Shown: piece after piece, positions 24,373-35,483 of the stretch
Numbering within the stretch: the first letter of the stretch is position 1
Layout: each line of letters opens with the position of its first letter
Assembly: GCA_026874595.1 (NCBI GenBank)
Contig: CM049317.1
Span: 41,196,401-41,260,400, forward strand
Length of the DNA: 64,000 nucleotides
Direction of reading: 5' to 3'
DNA from: Sipunculus nudus
Lineage: Eukaryota > Annelida > Sipuncula > Golfingiida > Sipunculidae
Position numbers and translations under genes: made by a program
Notes under the pieces: model-generated
Seen by the model: only the letters and a program-made list of their open reading frames with translations
Databases searched by the model: none
What the model was told of the DNA's origin: nothing

Positions 24373-25900
24373 GGTGGCGCCACCAGTTTTGCTTATGATG
24401 AAGAGCTATTTGAGATCTATACACAAGCAAAATTTTGGCTCAATCGGTCAAACGGTTCCCGAGATATGAGCTTGGATGTCTGCAGAGTAAACATGAATGT
24501 AGGTGGCACCAACTGTCATAAAATAAAAAAGGCTGTCCAGGATGTATAAACCTGCAAAATTTCAGGTGGATAAGTCAAACCACTTCTGAGATATGAGTGA
24601 TTATATCCCAAGGCAGATGAAAAGATGGACGCTGTGGATAAGTGGTTGCAGGTGGCACCACCGATTTTGCCTATGATTAAGAGCTATGTGAAATCTATAA
24701 ACATGCAAAACTTTTACCAAATCGGTCAAATGGTTCCTGAGATATGAGCTTGAATGTCTGCAGCATAAATTTGAATGTAGGTGGTGCCACCTGTCATAAA
24801 ACCAGAAAGCTGTCAAGGATGTATACACATGCAAAATTTCAGGTGGATAAGTCAAACCACTGCCGAGATATGAGTGATTTTATCCCAAGGCAGATGAACA
24901 GATGGACACTGTGCAAAAATGGTGGCAGGTGGCGACACCAGTTTTGCGTATGATAAAGAGCTATGGGAGATCTATACACATGCAAAATTTCAGGGGGATA
25001 TGTCAAACCAGTCCTGAGATATAAGCCTTAATGTCTGCAGCATATACATAAATGTAGGTGGCGCCAGCTGCCACAAAATCCAGAAAGCTATCCAAGATGT
25101 ATAAACCTGCAAAATTTTAGATAGATATGTCAAACCACTGCCGAGATATGAGTAATTTTATGCCACGGCAAACAAATAGACCGATGCTGTGCAAAAATGA
25201 TTGCAGGTGGCACCACCAGTTTTGCATATAATTAAGAGCTAAGTGAGATCTATAAACATGCAAAATTTTTGCCAAATCCGTCAAATGGTTCCTGAGATAT
25301 GAGCTTCAATGTCTGCAGGGAAATATGAATGTAGGTTGCGCCACCTGTCATAAAAATTAAGAAAGCTGTCAAGGATGTATAAACCTGCAAAATATCAGGT
25401 GGATAAGTGAAACCACTGCCGAGATACGAGTGATTTTATCCTGATGCAGATGAACAAATGGACGCTGTGCAAAAATGGTTACAGGTGGCACCACCAGTTT
25501 TGCGTATGATAAAGAGCTATAGGAGATCTATAAACATGCAAAATTTTGGCCCAACTGGACAAACGGTTCCCGAGATATGAGCTTGGATGTCTGTAGCTAA
25601 AATGTTAAATGTAGGTGGCGCCACCTGTCATAAAATCAAGAAAGCTGTCCAGGATGTATACACATGCAAAATTTCAGGTGGGTAAGTCCAACCAATGCAG
25701 AGATATATGTGTTTTTACCCTAAGGCAGATGAACAGTTGGACGCTGTGCAATGATTGTTGCAGGTGGCGCCACCATTTTTAGTGTATGTTATAAAGCTTT
25801 CCAAGGGCTACATTTGTGCAAAATTTTTAGCCTTATCAATCAAACGGTTCCCGAGATATGTGGGTTTATGTGTGGAAAAAGACGCACAAATGGACGCTGG
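24373..25900. repeat. 278-bp satellite array, six units
   Basis: The anchor 'CAGGTGGCRCCACC' recurs at 24373, 24651, 24928, 25205, 25483 and 25763 (277-280 bp). The units are more diverged from one another than those in copy 2, and no trimeric period is visible. The last unit runs into 'GTGTATGTTATAAAGCT', as it also does at 9769-9790, so both arrays share the same right border. Confidence 0.9.
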
Positions 25901-27584
25901 GCAGAGAGGAAAGGTCAGAGGTCAACCAAAAATGAGGGCGCAGCAGTTCACATGTGACCGATCATAATTCCGAATTTTAAAAATTCTACCCAGTGGTTAT
26001 GGAGGAGTTCTCCGGAATCCTTTGTGGCGATGGCGGCAGCGTCGGTGTCCGACTGAAAACATAGTATCTGCAAAACTCTGTTTTAGCGGATACAATGATT
26101 GTAGCTGGCACCATCAGTCTTATATACAACGAAGAGATATATACATATGCCCAATGTCAGACTGATATGTCAAACCCCTCCTGTGAAATAAGCAGGTACA
26201 TACACTGTGCAAAAGTCAATGTAGGTGGCACCACCTGTCTTGTAAATGAGAATACCATCAAAGACGCATAGACAGGTATCAGTCCAATACATCAAATTTC
26301 CCCAGAGTTTGATGCACTGGGCTGACAAGGCTTAGGTGAGTAAGGCAGTTGCCCCCAAGTGACCTGTGACAAATTGCTGCCTCAAGCTACTGCACTGAGT
26401 GAACTCTTGACCTGCACCTGGCTAGACTGAGTGAACTTTTGACCTGTACCTGGCTGCACTGAGTGAACTCTTGACTTCTTGCATAATCTGACACAGTTGG
26501 CAGTCTGCCAAAGCTATAAATAGATTCAGGCTGAACTTTGGTGCCAAATATGATGCAGTGAGCAGTTTGCCAAAGCTATAAATAGAATGCAGCTACTGCA
26601 CTGAGTGAACTCTTGACCTATACCTGGCTGCACTTCTTCCAATCCTGGCACTGTGCCAAAACTATTTATAGAGCTGACATCATCTTGACCAATGGCAAAC
26701 ATCAAGGCACTGGCAATCTGCCAGTGGTAAACAAAGTGCTGCCATCTGTACACAAAAGTGGCCCCTACTTGAAATAACTTTGAAATTTATTTTCCCAAAA
26801 CAAAATGCTTTTCAGTTGACTTTTTATAAAAAAAGAAATCAGGAATATATGTGAAATTATTATGGATGCATACTGAATGCAAAACTAAAATACAGATATA
26901 TCTCATTGATGGCAAATTCTTGAATTAAGTTGAGTAGGGATACCAATAATTTATAATCCACGTACATTTGTCTTTATATAGCCACAGAGAGCTGAATATC
27001 CACGATTGTAACATTGCCTGGTATGATGAATAACTTAAATCATAAATCTAAATTTTTTAAAAGCTTTTAAAAATCTTTCTTGTCAATAATAACCAAAGAT
27101 AACCTGAAATCTAAATGTCTAGTGGCATGATGTAATAGATGCTGATAAACTTGTGCCAGGCTAGATCTAACAGGATCACACAGCTAAAATATATGGTAAA
27201 ATGACTCAATTCAATCTCCATAATTCAGCCTAAAATCATTCATGTGGAACCATTAATGACAATTATTATAAGAATTATTGTAGGAATAATTCTTGTAAAA
27301 TATTTAACAAACTGGCTTCAGTGGCATCAGTCGAAAAACGTTCCGCAGGTTTATATCTCATATAGAACGATACAGCAAACTGGCTAAGTTCAGCTTCCTG
27401 TAACTCAGCCAAAAAGCACTGAACCAAAACCATTTGAACAAACTTGAATTATCAACATCTGAGGATAATTAATGTGTGAGATTTAAGAATTTGGCCCAGT
27501 GGTTTTTGAGAAGAAGATCTTTGTAGCCACTGAGCTAAAATGGGCTGTTATGGCATATGACTAAATTCAGCTTCCCATAACTTA

Positions 27585-27867
27585 GGCCAAAAAAAAAAAA
27601 AGTTTTGGTTCTCAGGCACTTTTTTTCAGAAATCAGTGCGGGCGGGCGGTATTTTATTTTTGACCTTTTTTTGGATGTTTCGATAAAAATGTCATATAAT
27701 CAGGAAAAAGCATGAAAATAACAAATTTTTTGCTAAACACTACATCAATTATTATCTACATTATTTATCTTCTTGAAAGATAAAAATCAAAATAAAAATT
27801 TTTGATGCGGGGGCTTAAAATTGACGCAGGCGGTGCCTGAGAACCATACCTTTTATTTTTTTGGGCC
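27585..27867. mobile_element. PIF/Harbinger-like MITE, copy 1
   Basis: The 283-bp element begins GGCCAAAAAAA and ends TTTTTTTGGGCC, flanked by TTA on both sides. Just inside are GGTTCTCAGGCAC and GTGCCTGAGAACC. Removing it restores 'CATAACTTAGCCAAAAGTCACTGAA', which is found intact at 1746 in beta copy 1. A TTA duplication and GGCC termini are usual for PIF/Harbinger. It is non-coding. Confidence 0.85.
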
Positions 27868-29642
27868 TTAGCCAAAAGTCACTGAATTGAGACCATTTGA
27901 ACAAACTTCAGAAAGCACTACCCTAGGATCATTTCTGTGCGATATTAAACATTTTGGCCATATGGTTTTAGAGAAGAAGTTTTTTGTAGCCCTCAGTGTG
28001 ATACAGGCACTGATGACCCCAATACAAAAAAGGCCGATGCAGGTGGCGCCACCAATACCTCAATTTCAGATATGACCTATGTGACCAACATTGGCATAAA
28101 ATTTCGTGAAGATAGCTACAGCCGTTTCTGAGACTTAAATTTTAATATGCTTTTTTGCACAGTTAACAAAGTTCAACCTCCTGTATCTCGGCCAAAAATC
28201 TCCGAATTGGAACCATTCGAACAAACTTGAGAGAGATTGTTCCAGGGATCATTTCTGTGAAATATTGGACAATTTGGCCTGACAGTTTCGGAGAAGAAGA
28301 TTTTTAAAGCTTTTTTAGCTTTTTCATTTTTAAAAATCTAAGAAAATGCAGTTAGAAAAAAAATAAACAAAATCCGATATATTTTTTTGGATGACTGATT
28401 ATTTGCAAAAAATTTGGTGATGCTAGCTCCTGCTGTTTTTGAGATAGCTATGGTTAACGTACAGACGACGCACGACGCACGAAAGACGATGAACGACTGA
28501 TGACGCCGCACCATCGCATAAGCTCACAGGTTCACTAAAAATACAGGTGGCACCACCGGTCTGCATGAGGTGATGGAACACCCCATGATAAATGTTCATG
28601 CACATAATCATGGTGATCAATGCAGTAGTTATTTTAGATACTTGAGCTTTTGTATCAAAATTTTGATTATTCTGGGGGGTACTTCTGAGTCCCATAGCTG
28701 GAAGGATATGGGTAACAGAGATCTAATTTCAGGTTTCCACAGACACTTTTCATGGGCCTCCTTGCATGAAAAGAATGGAGATTCCAGGTACAGTGGTTAC
28801 GATTTGTGCTCTGTTAAAACATGACAGTTTCATTGCAAGTCTGAAAAAAAGAGAAAAAAATTTGTAAAAATTAGAAAAAAATTAAGGCGGCACCACCAGT
28901 TTGCAGGAAATGATGGAACATCCCATGATCAATATTCATGCAAAACATCATGCTGATCAATGCAGTAGTTGTTCATATACTTGAGCTTTTGTATCAAATT
29001 TTGCATTATACTGGGGGGTAATTCGGAGCCCCATAGCTCGAAGGATATGGGTAACAGAGATCTAATTTCTGGTTTTGAAGGAGATTTTTCATGGACCTCC
29101 TTGGATAATAAGTTTTAAGATTCTAGGTCCAGTGGATACGATTTGTGCCCTGTTAACAAATGACAGTTTCATTGCAAGTCTGAAAAAAAAGAGAAAAAAA
29201 TTCATAAAAAATTGGAAAAAAATACAGGTGGCGCCACCAGTCTGCAGGAAGTGATAGAACATCCAATGATCAATATTCATGCAAAGAATCATGGTGATCA
29301 ATGCAGTAGTTATTCTGATACTTGAGCTTTTGTATCAAATTTTGCATTATTTTTTTTTGGGGGGGGGGGGTACTTCGGAGCCCCATAGCTCAAAGGATAT
29401 GGGTAACAGAGACCTAATTTCTGGTTTCCAAGGAGTTTTTCCATGGACCTCTCAGAATGTCAAGTTACAAGATTCTAGGTCCAGCGGTAACGATTTGTGC
29501 CTGGTTAACGGACAGACAGACAGACGGACAGACAGACAGATGACGGACAAAAATTGATCGCTATAGCTAAGATGACTTACAGCTAAAAAGGAAGCATAAC
29601 ATGTATAATTACAGGATGGCTCATATGCAGAAAGAATATTAC

Positions 29643-29738
29643 CTTTTTGTGTCCACCTCCTGGAGAGTGACTAAGGTTGTCCTTGGAGCCCACCTTGGAC
29701 TGTGCCTTCTCTTTAAAGTCAACCTTCACTGTTTCAAT
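29643..29738 (-). CDS. Tau/MAP2/MAP4-family microtubule-binding repeat exon
   Basis: The minus strand reads acceptor TTATAG, then a 96-nt exon, then donor GTAATA. Translated in phase 0 it gives 32 residues containing QSKVGSKDNLSHSPGGG. This is the hallmark of the tubulin-binding repeats of the tau/MAP2/MAP4 family (K-x-GS-x-DN-x-x-H-x-PGGG), preceded by an acidic/basic VDFKEKA and followed by HKK. The exon is a multiple of three in length and starts and ends between codons, as expected for an interchangeable repeat cassette; human tau repeats are also single exons of similar size. These repeats bind and stabilise microtubules, mainly in neurons. No other exon of this gene could be found here, so its neighbours must lie beyond tens of kilobases of transposon-filled intron or have been overlooked. 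The gene runs right to left. Confidence 0.87.
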
Positions 29739-30256
29739 CTATAATACAGCATGAATCTTGTGTAGAACATGTACAATGACCAAAATTTACAAATGTCTTT
29801 CAAAAAGTTTCTTTTGTGACAAAATAAACTTGTCAAATGACATATTTAGAGATTTTACATATTGTAAATTATATTTGTTGTATTTCCTTGTCCTGATACA
29901 TTCGACCAGAAGTAAATTTTATTTTACAATTTAAGCAAAAATTGCAACTATATTTCTTTTCAGAGTGAACTATGAGATATGATTATTTATTCCTATTATA
30001 TGTTAGTTTCAGATTTTAAGTTTATGCACAAGATGAGTGTATTTGTATTTGAGTTTATACCTTTACTGTATAATTAATGGCCATCCATCCAATGGCAAGG
30101 GAACGCAGGAAGGTGGGTGGGGGGGGGGGGGGGTAGGGGGCAGTGACCTGTTCTGCTTCAGTGAACTAGGAGCTACATCAGGTCAAAGGAAGGGGCTTAA
30201 TTGCTTTGTGGGACAGGGGGCTGAGATCATGGCTAATTAACAATAATCAGTATATA
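29739..30256 (-). other. Intron upstream of the tau-like exon
   Basis: AT-rich sequence without a recognised element, except for a poly-G/GT-rich tract at 30110-30140 (GGTGGGTGGGGGGGG). The immediate 5' side of the exon has a weak pyrimidine tract before TTATAG. I see no second exon. Confidence 0.5.
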
Positions 30257-31035
30257 CTGTGGAATTGGTTAATTTGGCGTGTCTGAATTATCCCACATTT
30301 TTCATTTTATAGCATTAGCGCAGTTTGAATTGCGCGAACATCCGTATGTTAGCTAGGTAATAAATTGTGTATCAAATTATTAAAATATTTATAAAAGCCA
30401 GGTTTGTAACGTAACCTACATCCCATCTAACAACCTTCACATGACTGCTTACATGCCACGGGTGACTGGTTGAGTACCGTGACCACAAAAGGTGAACAAT
30501 ACATAATTAATCAGGACTAATCACGTTTGATGATGCAATGGTACTGCAACCAGCTACATTGTTTGACATCTTACTAAGTTGTAGAATTTCTTTACAACAA
30601 CAACTGTGATTATACTAACCAGTATCAGCCAACTATGTCTGAATTAACAACAAACATAACTTACAACAGTCGCAGGTTGCTCACAGCTTAGTCGTACTTC
30701 AAAGCTATTGGAATGGCTAGGGGTGTTTTAAAAGGCTACTTATTGTTTCACAGTTGTTTCTACAAATCACTTTGAATGAGAGGTGTCTTTCTTCAGAAAA
30801 AGCTTGCTATGAACTCATTTGACAACATGACTCCACTAACATTCTGGTTGAAGAAGCCTCAACTCAAGCAACCATATATGGACAGATTACCAGGCCCACA
30901 TGTTCATGTGTCAGATGAGAACGCTGTAATCTACCGAACGATCACATCAAATTTATGCGTGTTCTTATTTTAGTGCAAATCTAGCTCCCGCTAAAGGGCG
31001 AAAATTAAAACCCCGCTAACAAAACCACTTCCACA
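30257..31035. mobile_element. TA-flanked DNA transposon/MITE
   Basis: The left end is CTGTGGAATTGGTT and the right end, read inward on the other strand, is CTGTGGAAGTGGTT. Both are flanked by TA, which fits a Tc1/mariner-type insertion. GCGCAGTTTGAATTGCGCG near the left end, and 'CCCGCTAAAGGGCG' near the right, are further short palindromic words. A 65-codon ORF (30776-30973) has no motif that I know, so I do not call a transposase. Confidence 0.75.
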
Positions 31036-31103
31036 GTAATCACAGGAATTAGGAACAGACTCTAAGAAAGAGATTTTACTTGTAACAATTTAAATACTTG
31101 TCT

Positions 31104-31180
31104 AACAAGATCAAAGGACGCATGGGTCACAGCACTCAGCTGATCTTGATTGGACTATATATAGGGTTTGAATTGCCGTG
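31104..31180 (+). mobile_element. Alpha 5'-end fragment
   Basis: AACAAGATCAAAGGACGCAT followed by GGGTCACAGCACTCAGCTGATC matches the first 45 bp of other alpha copies and continues into 'TTGATTGGACTATA'. After that the similarity ends, so the copy is truncated or was interrupted by the next fragment. Confidence 0.65.
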
Positions 31181-31246
31181 CTAGTCTGTATATAAAGGAG
31201 TAAGTGAAGTAGACATATGATACCTTAATGTAGACTAGCTGGTGTT

Positions 31247-31300
31247 GTCACTCTTGACACAAGCTTTCGGGGGAACAGCCCCCTTCTTCAGGTGAATGAC
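31247..31300 (-). ncRNA. Hammerhead-ribozyme-like motif in a Penelope-like fragment
   Basis: Read on the minus strand, CUGAAGA (31291-31285) is followed by a 5-bp GC stem (GGGGG-CUGUU-CCCCC) and then GAAA (31268-31265), the conserved order of a hammerhead core (CUGANGA, stem II, GAAA). A further stem can form between GUCAUU (31300-31295) and AGUGAC (31252-31247). GUGUC, with a possible GUC cleavage triplet, follows the GAAA. Stem III would be very short and partly mismatched. Hammerheads of this kind are known in Penelope-like retroelements. I see no reverse transcriptase nearby, so this is at most a terminal fragment. Activity is unproven. Confidence 0.35.
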
Positions 31301-32271
31301 ATTTCTATTCTGATTGTTTCAACAAATTGTAAAATAATACAACAAATGACCCATTGGTCATGACACTCAGCTGACTTGAAAGATATTCGCAAAAGGAAAT
31401 TTTATCATTTGAATGGTAGTATATACCCATTCAACTGAAGCATCAAACAGATTAACCACCAAGCCAAGATTGTGTCTGTATTTTTATATCTCAAAAATAG
31501 AGAAAAAATGCATAAACTTAAAAAAAAATACATGTGGCTCCACCAGTCTGCAGAAACTAATAACAAGGGACCCATGGGTCACGGCGCTCAGCTGATCATG
31601 ATTGGACTATAAATGTATCACCATTGTGATACTATATTTAGTCGACAAACCGTATGAATATCATGGACATGTTAGGCTATTATAAAGGAATATAATGTAA
31701 TATGTGAGAAAATGATGTATTAAGTAACCTGACTGATGGATTAATACAGAGTAAATATAGTGGTTTATTTTTTATTTATTTGGGAGCTGTTGAAAATAGG
31801 GTTTTATTTGAGCAAATATGAATGCAATGACAGTACACCCAGGGATAGAATGATGATAAGGCTATTTGTTGAAGGATCTATAGTGTATGGAAGTCCCCAA
31901 GATTTCAATTTGACAAATAAATTGTTATGATTAACTTTGCTGAAGAGGGGATTTATGAATTGTGACTGTATGACATGATATCTCTTAGGCCCTGTCAAGG
32001 TACATTGTATTGATGCCCACCACGTCTACATATTGACATAATTTCTGGCAGGTACATAGGTAACAAATAGTTGTACAATATATAAAAATATGAATATATC
32101 TGATTCATCTTGTTTTCTTTACTGAGGCTGACATTTGGATAGGGTTGGGAGAAGGAAACAGTGTGGGCCGCAAGGAGGGCTGGATGTGGAGAGAAAAGGA
32201 GATAGAGAGAGAGGGACAGAGCATTCAACAGTACTTAAACACCTGGAAGGTTAAAATCTAAAATATTATGA

Positions 32272-34662
32272 CAGGGTTCTTGCGCCTTTTCAATTTCAAA
32301 AAGTAAGACCTTTTTAAGACTTTGTAAGACCTTTTTTTCATGAAAAATAAGACCATTTTCTCATGGTCAATACAAACCCTATATTAATTATATTCGTTTT
32401 AATACCCATCCAAATTTCAAATGACACATGAATAAATAAATAGGCCTTCATTTACATGCCCGTATATTCTCTACTCGATTTTTGCCGGCTGTTGCCGTAT
32501 ACTTATACAGATATGTCGTTACGAGCGGAGTTCATTCCCGTAGGCCTATATTATACACGGCAAAGCATGCATCTTTTTATCCATAAATCTGTCAATAAAG
32601 AACGGTAATGTTGTAACTTGACTTCTGCAGCCCCGTGATCGCCAGGCCCCACTTTCTCCCTGGGCACTTCATTTTACCGCCAAAATCAAAGAACACGTGT
32701 AAGCCAGTCCTCAGGCACAAACATTTTCAAGGACGTGTTCGGATAACTTCCTTCACTCGAGTTCGGAGAATATCAGCAAAAAAACAATGCAGCGGTAAAT
32801 TTGATGACATATTCTCTGACGCATTACCGTAAGGTGTAAGCCGCGAGAGTGACTAGTTTCCACTTTGAAACCCTTGGATATCCTGCTTTACACTGTATTA
32901 GGGCAGGTATCCCCGCTAAAGTGAGAGGCATTTGTAAAGAGAGCAAGTGAGCTTGTACGTTCCAAAATTCACGGGGATACGTGTAGAAAACTGTACTTGG
33001 AAGACACTGACATCGTTTACATCGGGCAGACCGTAATACGTGGGCAAAACATGTTCTGAAATGCGAGAGCAATAGGATAAAAATTAATTTACGATCAACA
33101 AAATATAGATTTCTTGATGTTCATGTATATTTTCGAAATTCCTCTGTATTAGCACGATCAACTGCAAAAACCAGGTGTCCCCTTCAAGAATGAGACATTT
33201 GTAAAGAGAGCAGGTGTGCTTGGACGTTCAAAAATTTACGGGGAAACGTTTGGAAAAATGCAGTTGGATGACATTGACATCGTTTGCATCGGGCAGACCG
33301 TAAAATAGATTTCTTGATGGTCATGCATATTTTGGAAATACCGAGTTTATGATACATGCAGTATTTGGTGATATAGCCTATAAGCCCATCATTGCTGACA
33401 CCGATGTATATGCTCCTTCCGCGTGCATACGCGGGCACAATACGTAATTAAAAATGTTCTAATTCGAATGCATTTATTGGCATACAGAAATTAGATGTGC
33501 ATATGCGGTGCAATTATAACCCGTTATTTCAATGCTCAAATATTTCGAACATATTTTACAGACTTATAACTTGCTATATAAATGCAGTGTAAGCTCACCG
33601 ATCTATAGACCTATATACACAAGATGGTAACACTGTTGTACTTTCCCGCGCTCCACTTTTTCGAAGCAGCCTGAAGTAGCTCGTACTTAAATTCCGTAAA
33701 TTTGACAAAATATGATTCACTGTAGCTGATTTTAAGTCATCCTAAGGTCTAATTAAATTAATTAAACAATGGTCATATTTGCCCGAAAAGATGTCCTTGA
33801 CCACAAAGGCGGTAAATTTGTCAACGATATATTTCACAAGACTATCGACGTAAATATTCAAATGTATTAACTTCTATAGGGACAAACTTTCAAACCCCTT
33901 CGGTATCGTTCCTGGAAAAATTGAGCTCACAGGTATGTCGACGAGCAGGACGAGCCTAAATCATGCAGAGTTACAGAAAACGCACGTCAGTTCATGCCAT
34001 ATTCTGGTATTCAGGGTTATATTAATGCTGGCTGGTTTAGAAATCACTGATGCATCTTCTGTACACCAACTCACACACAAATATTTATTTCAACTTCTAG
34101 TTTCAAGCACGTGTCCAAATAGACCCATTACGCTTTCAAACACCTTTTAATGGTCCTTGCCCCGATGTGCCTGAGTCAAGCAAAATAATTAACTTTTTCA
34201 GTGCTGTCAATATTCATACATGAACCTGCATAGCAAACATGAAACTGAAAAAAGACGCTCAAGTGTTCATAATAGGAGATGAAATGGCGCACAACTTTCG
34301 AGTCCCCTTTCACACCACCGAAACTTGTGAACGTGTGTATTCCGATTCGCATTTATTCTGATTTGTCCGCACTGAAAATATTCCGCAGGTGCACCCATGG
34401 TCATGAGACCCACGGTAGTCTGAACATGCAGATGATGTCTGACATGCAGTTAAATACGGGAACAAGCTTTGAAAAATAAGCTACTTTCATGTTTATGGTA
34501 TCAAATTATTTGCCTCTTTCAAAAATTATTTCAGTTTCTGTGATACAAAAAGTAAGACTTTTGTAAGACCTAGCCTCTAAAAAGTAAGAAAAGTAAGACT
34601 TTTTAAGGCCTTATTTTTGCAAAATGAAAAGTAAGACTTTGTAAGACCGCGCATGAACCCTG
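32272..34662. mobile_element. hAT-like non-autonomous DNA transposon
   Basis: The ends are CAGGGTTCTTGCGC and, read inward, CAGGGTTCATGCGC. TATGA flanks both sides, and the flanks rejoin to a sequence ('ATATTATGAAATGTGG') like that near 35670. Subterminal direct repeats of AAGTAAGACYTTTTAAGAC and TTTGTAAGACC occur at both ends. The interior (32.4-34.5 kb) has higher G+C and short ORFs but no transposase that I can identify. CAGGG termini fit hAT; the usual duplication is 8 bp, so the 5-bp TATGA leaves the superfamily a little uncertain. Confidence 0.72.
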
Positions 34663-35397
34663 TATGAAATGTGGATAAAGTCTGAGAGAAAGAGGTAATC
34701 TAGAACATGGTTGGTTGATATGATTGAAGAAATTGTTGCAAATAATATTTTAAGATCTGACCATGCATTTCCATTGGATACCTTTCTGACAGGCTGTTGA
34801 CAGTTCAACATTTTACACATTTGTCTAATGAGATCCAATTTTTTTTAATAAACTTTTTTTTCTTCTATTTTATGATATGTATACAGTTGTTATAAAGTCC
34901 CCACTCCACACCACTGTCTCTCTGTATATATTTTCTTCAAATTATTAAATTTTATGCTATAGCAATAGAACTATTTTTCACAGTGCCAAGGAGCAAGGAC
35001 TTAGTGAGGTGGGGGAAGGGGATTGTGGGAGTTACAATACCCTTGCATATACTTACAGGATATGAAATTTAATTAATCAGTGCTTACAGGAAAAAAAAGT
35101 TTATTCATAATTATTAAATATTTAAAACAGGCAGAAAGCTAGAGAAACAAAGCAAATCATTTTAATACTCATTCTTCTGAGCCAGGAAATTATGAACAAT
35201 TTTTACATAATTTCCTTTTTTTGTAACCATTTTTTTTCCAGGTTTGAAAATGTAACTATACATTTAGAGTATAACATATATATGTGAATATTTCAGTTGA
35301 TTCACATTTCTTAATTGCATCAACATATATATCTAATAAATCAGGTTTATAGTACCAGTCAACAGAATGGGATGGAGGGAGGAAGGGAGGCATAGGG

Positions 35398-35483
35398 GTG
35401 AGAGAGAGAGAAAGAGAGAGAGAAAGAGAGCTAGACTGCCAGAGAAAGAGAGAAAGGTAAAGGGAAAGAGAGAGAGAGAGGAG
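35398..35483. repeat. (GA)n-rich microsatellite
   Basis: AGAGAGAGAAAGAGAGAG runs with small interruptions. The 114-codon and 71-codon minus-strand ORFs across it are Ser/Leu low-complexity artefacts. Confidence 0.9.

Larger units (their letters stand above)
23898..28538 (+). mobile_element. Beta-family element, copy 3, full structure
   Basis: This is the most complete beta copy. The 5' end AACAAGGCCTACAGGCCTAA plus GCGAACCTGTGC opens it, followed by the 278-bp satellite (24373-25900), a middle region homologous to 330-900 of copy 1, the ~177-bp repeat region, an ACGACGCACG microsatellite and GCTCACAGGTTCACTAA. It is inserted between 'GAAAAAAAGT' and 'AATACAGGTGGC' of an alpha array unit, with no duplication that I can detect. 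A 283-bp PIF/Harbinger-like MITE sits inside it. It encodes no protein. Confidence 0.78.
22424..29589 (+). mobile_element. Alpha-related ~340-bp array, split by a nested beta element
   Basis: The 5' end is a diverged alpha terminus (AACAAGTGACCTGTGGTCAT, then GACGCTCAGCCGACTGA) at 22424. Units of about 340 bp follow to 23897 and resume at 28539-29589. The GGTGGCRCCACC palindromes fall near 22897, 23219, 23570, 28546, 28885 and 29229. The 3' end has ACAGACAGACGGACAGACAG and a damaged hairpin that has lost GTCAGCTGAG, before CTAAAAA. The copy ends about 53 bp from the splice donor of the tau-like exon. There is no coding sequence. Confidence 0.75.

Noticed and set aside
7534-29240. Regularly spaced repeats resembling a CRISPR array
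   Set aside because: Periods of 278 and ~340 bp with no short conserved repeat/unique spacer pattern and no cas genes, in eukaryotic DNA. These are satellite units.
30776-30973. 65-codon ORF within the TA-flanked element
   Set aside because: No transposase motif (no helix-turn-helix or DDE signature), and the length is close to chance expectation.
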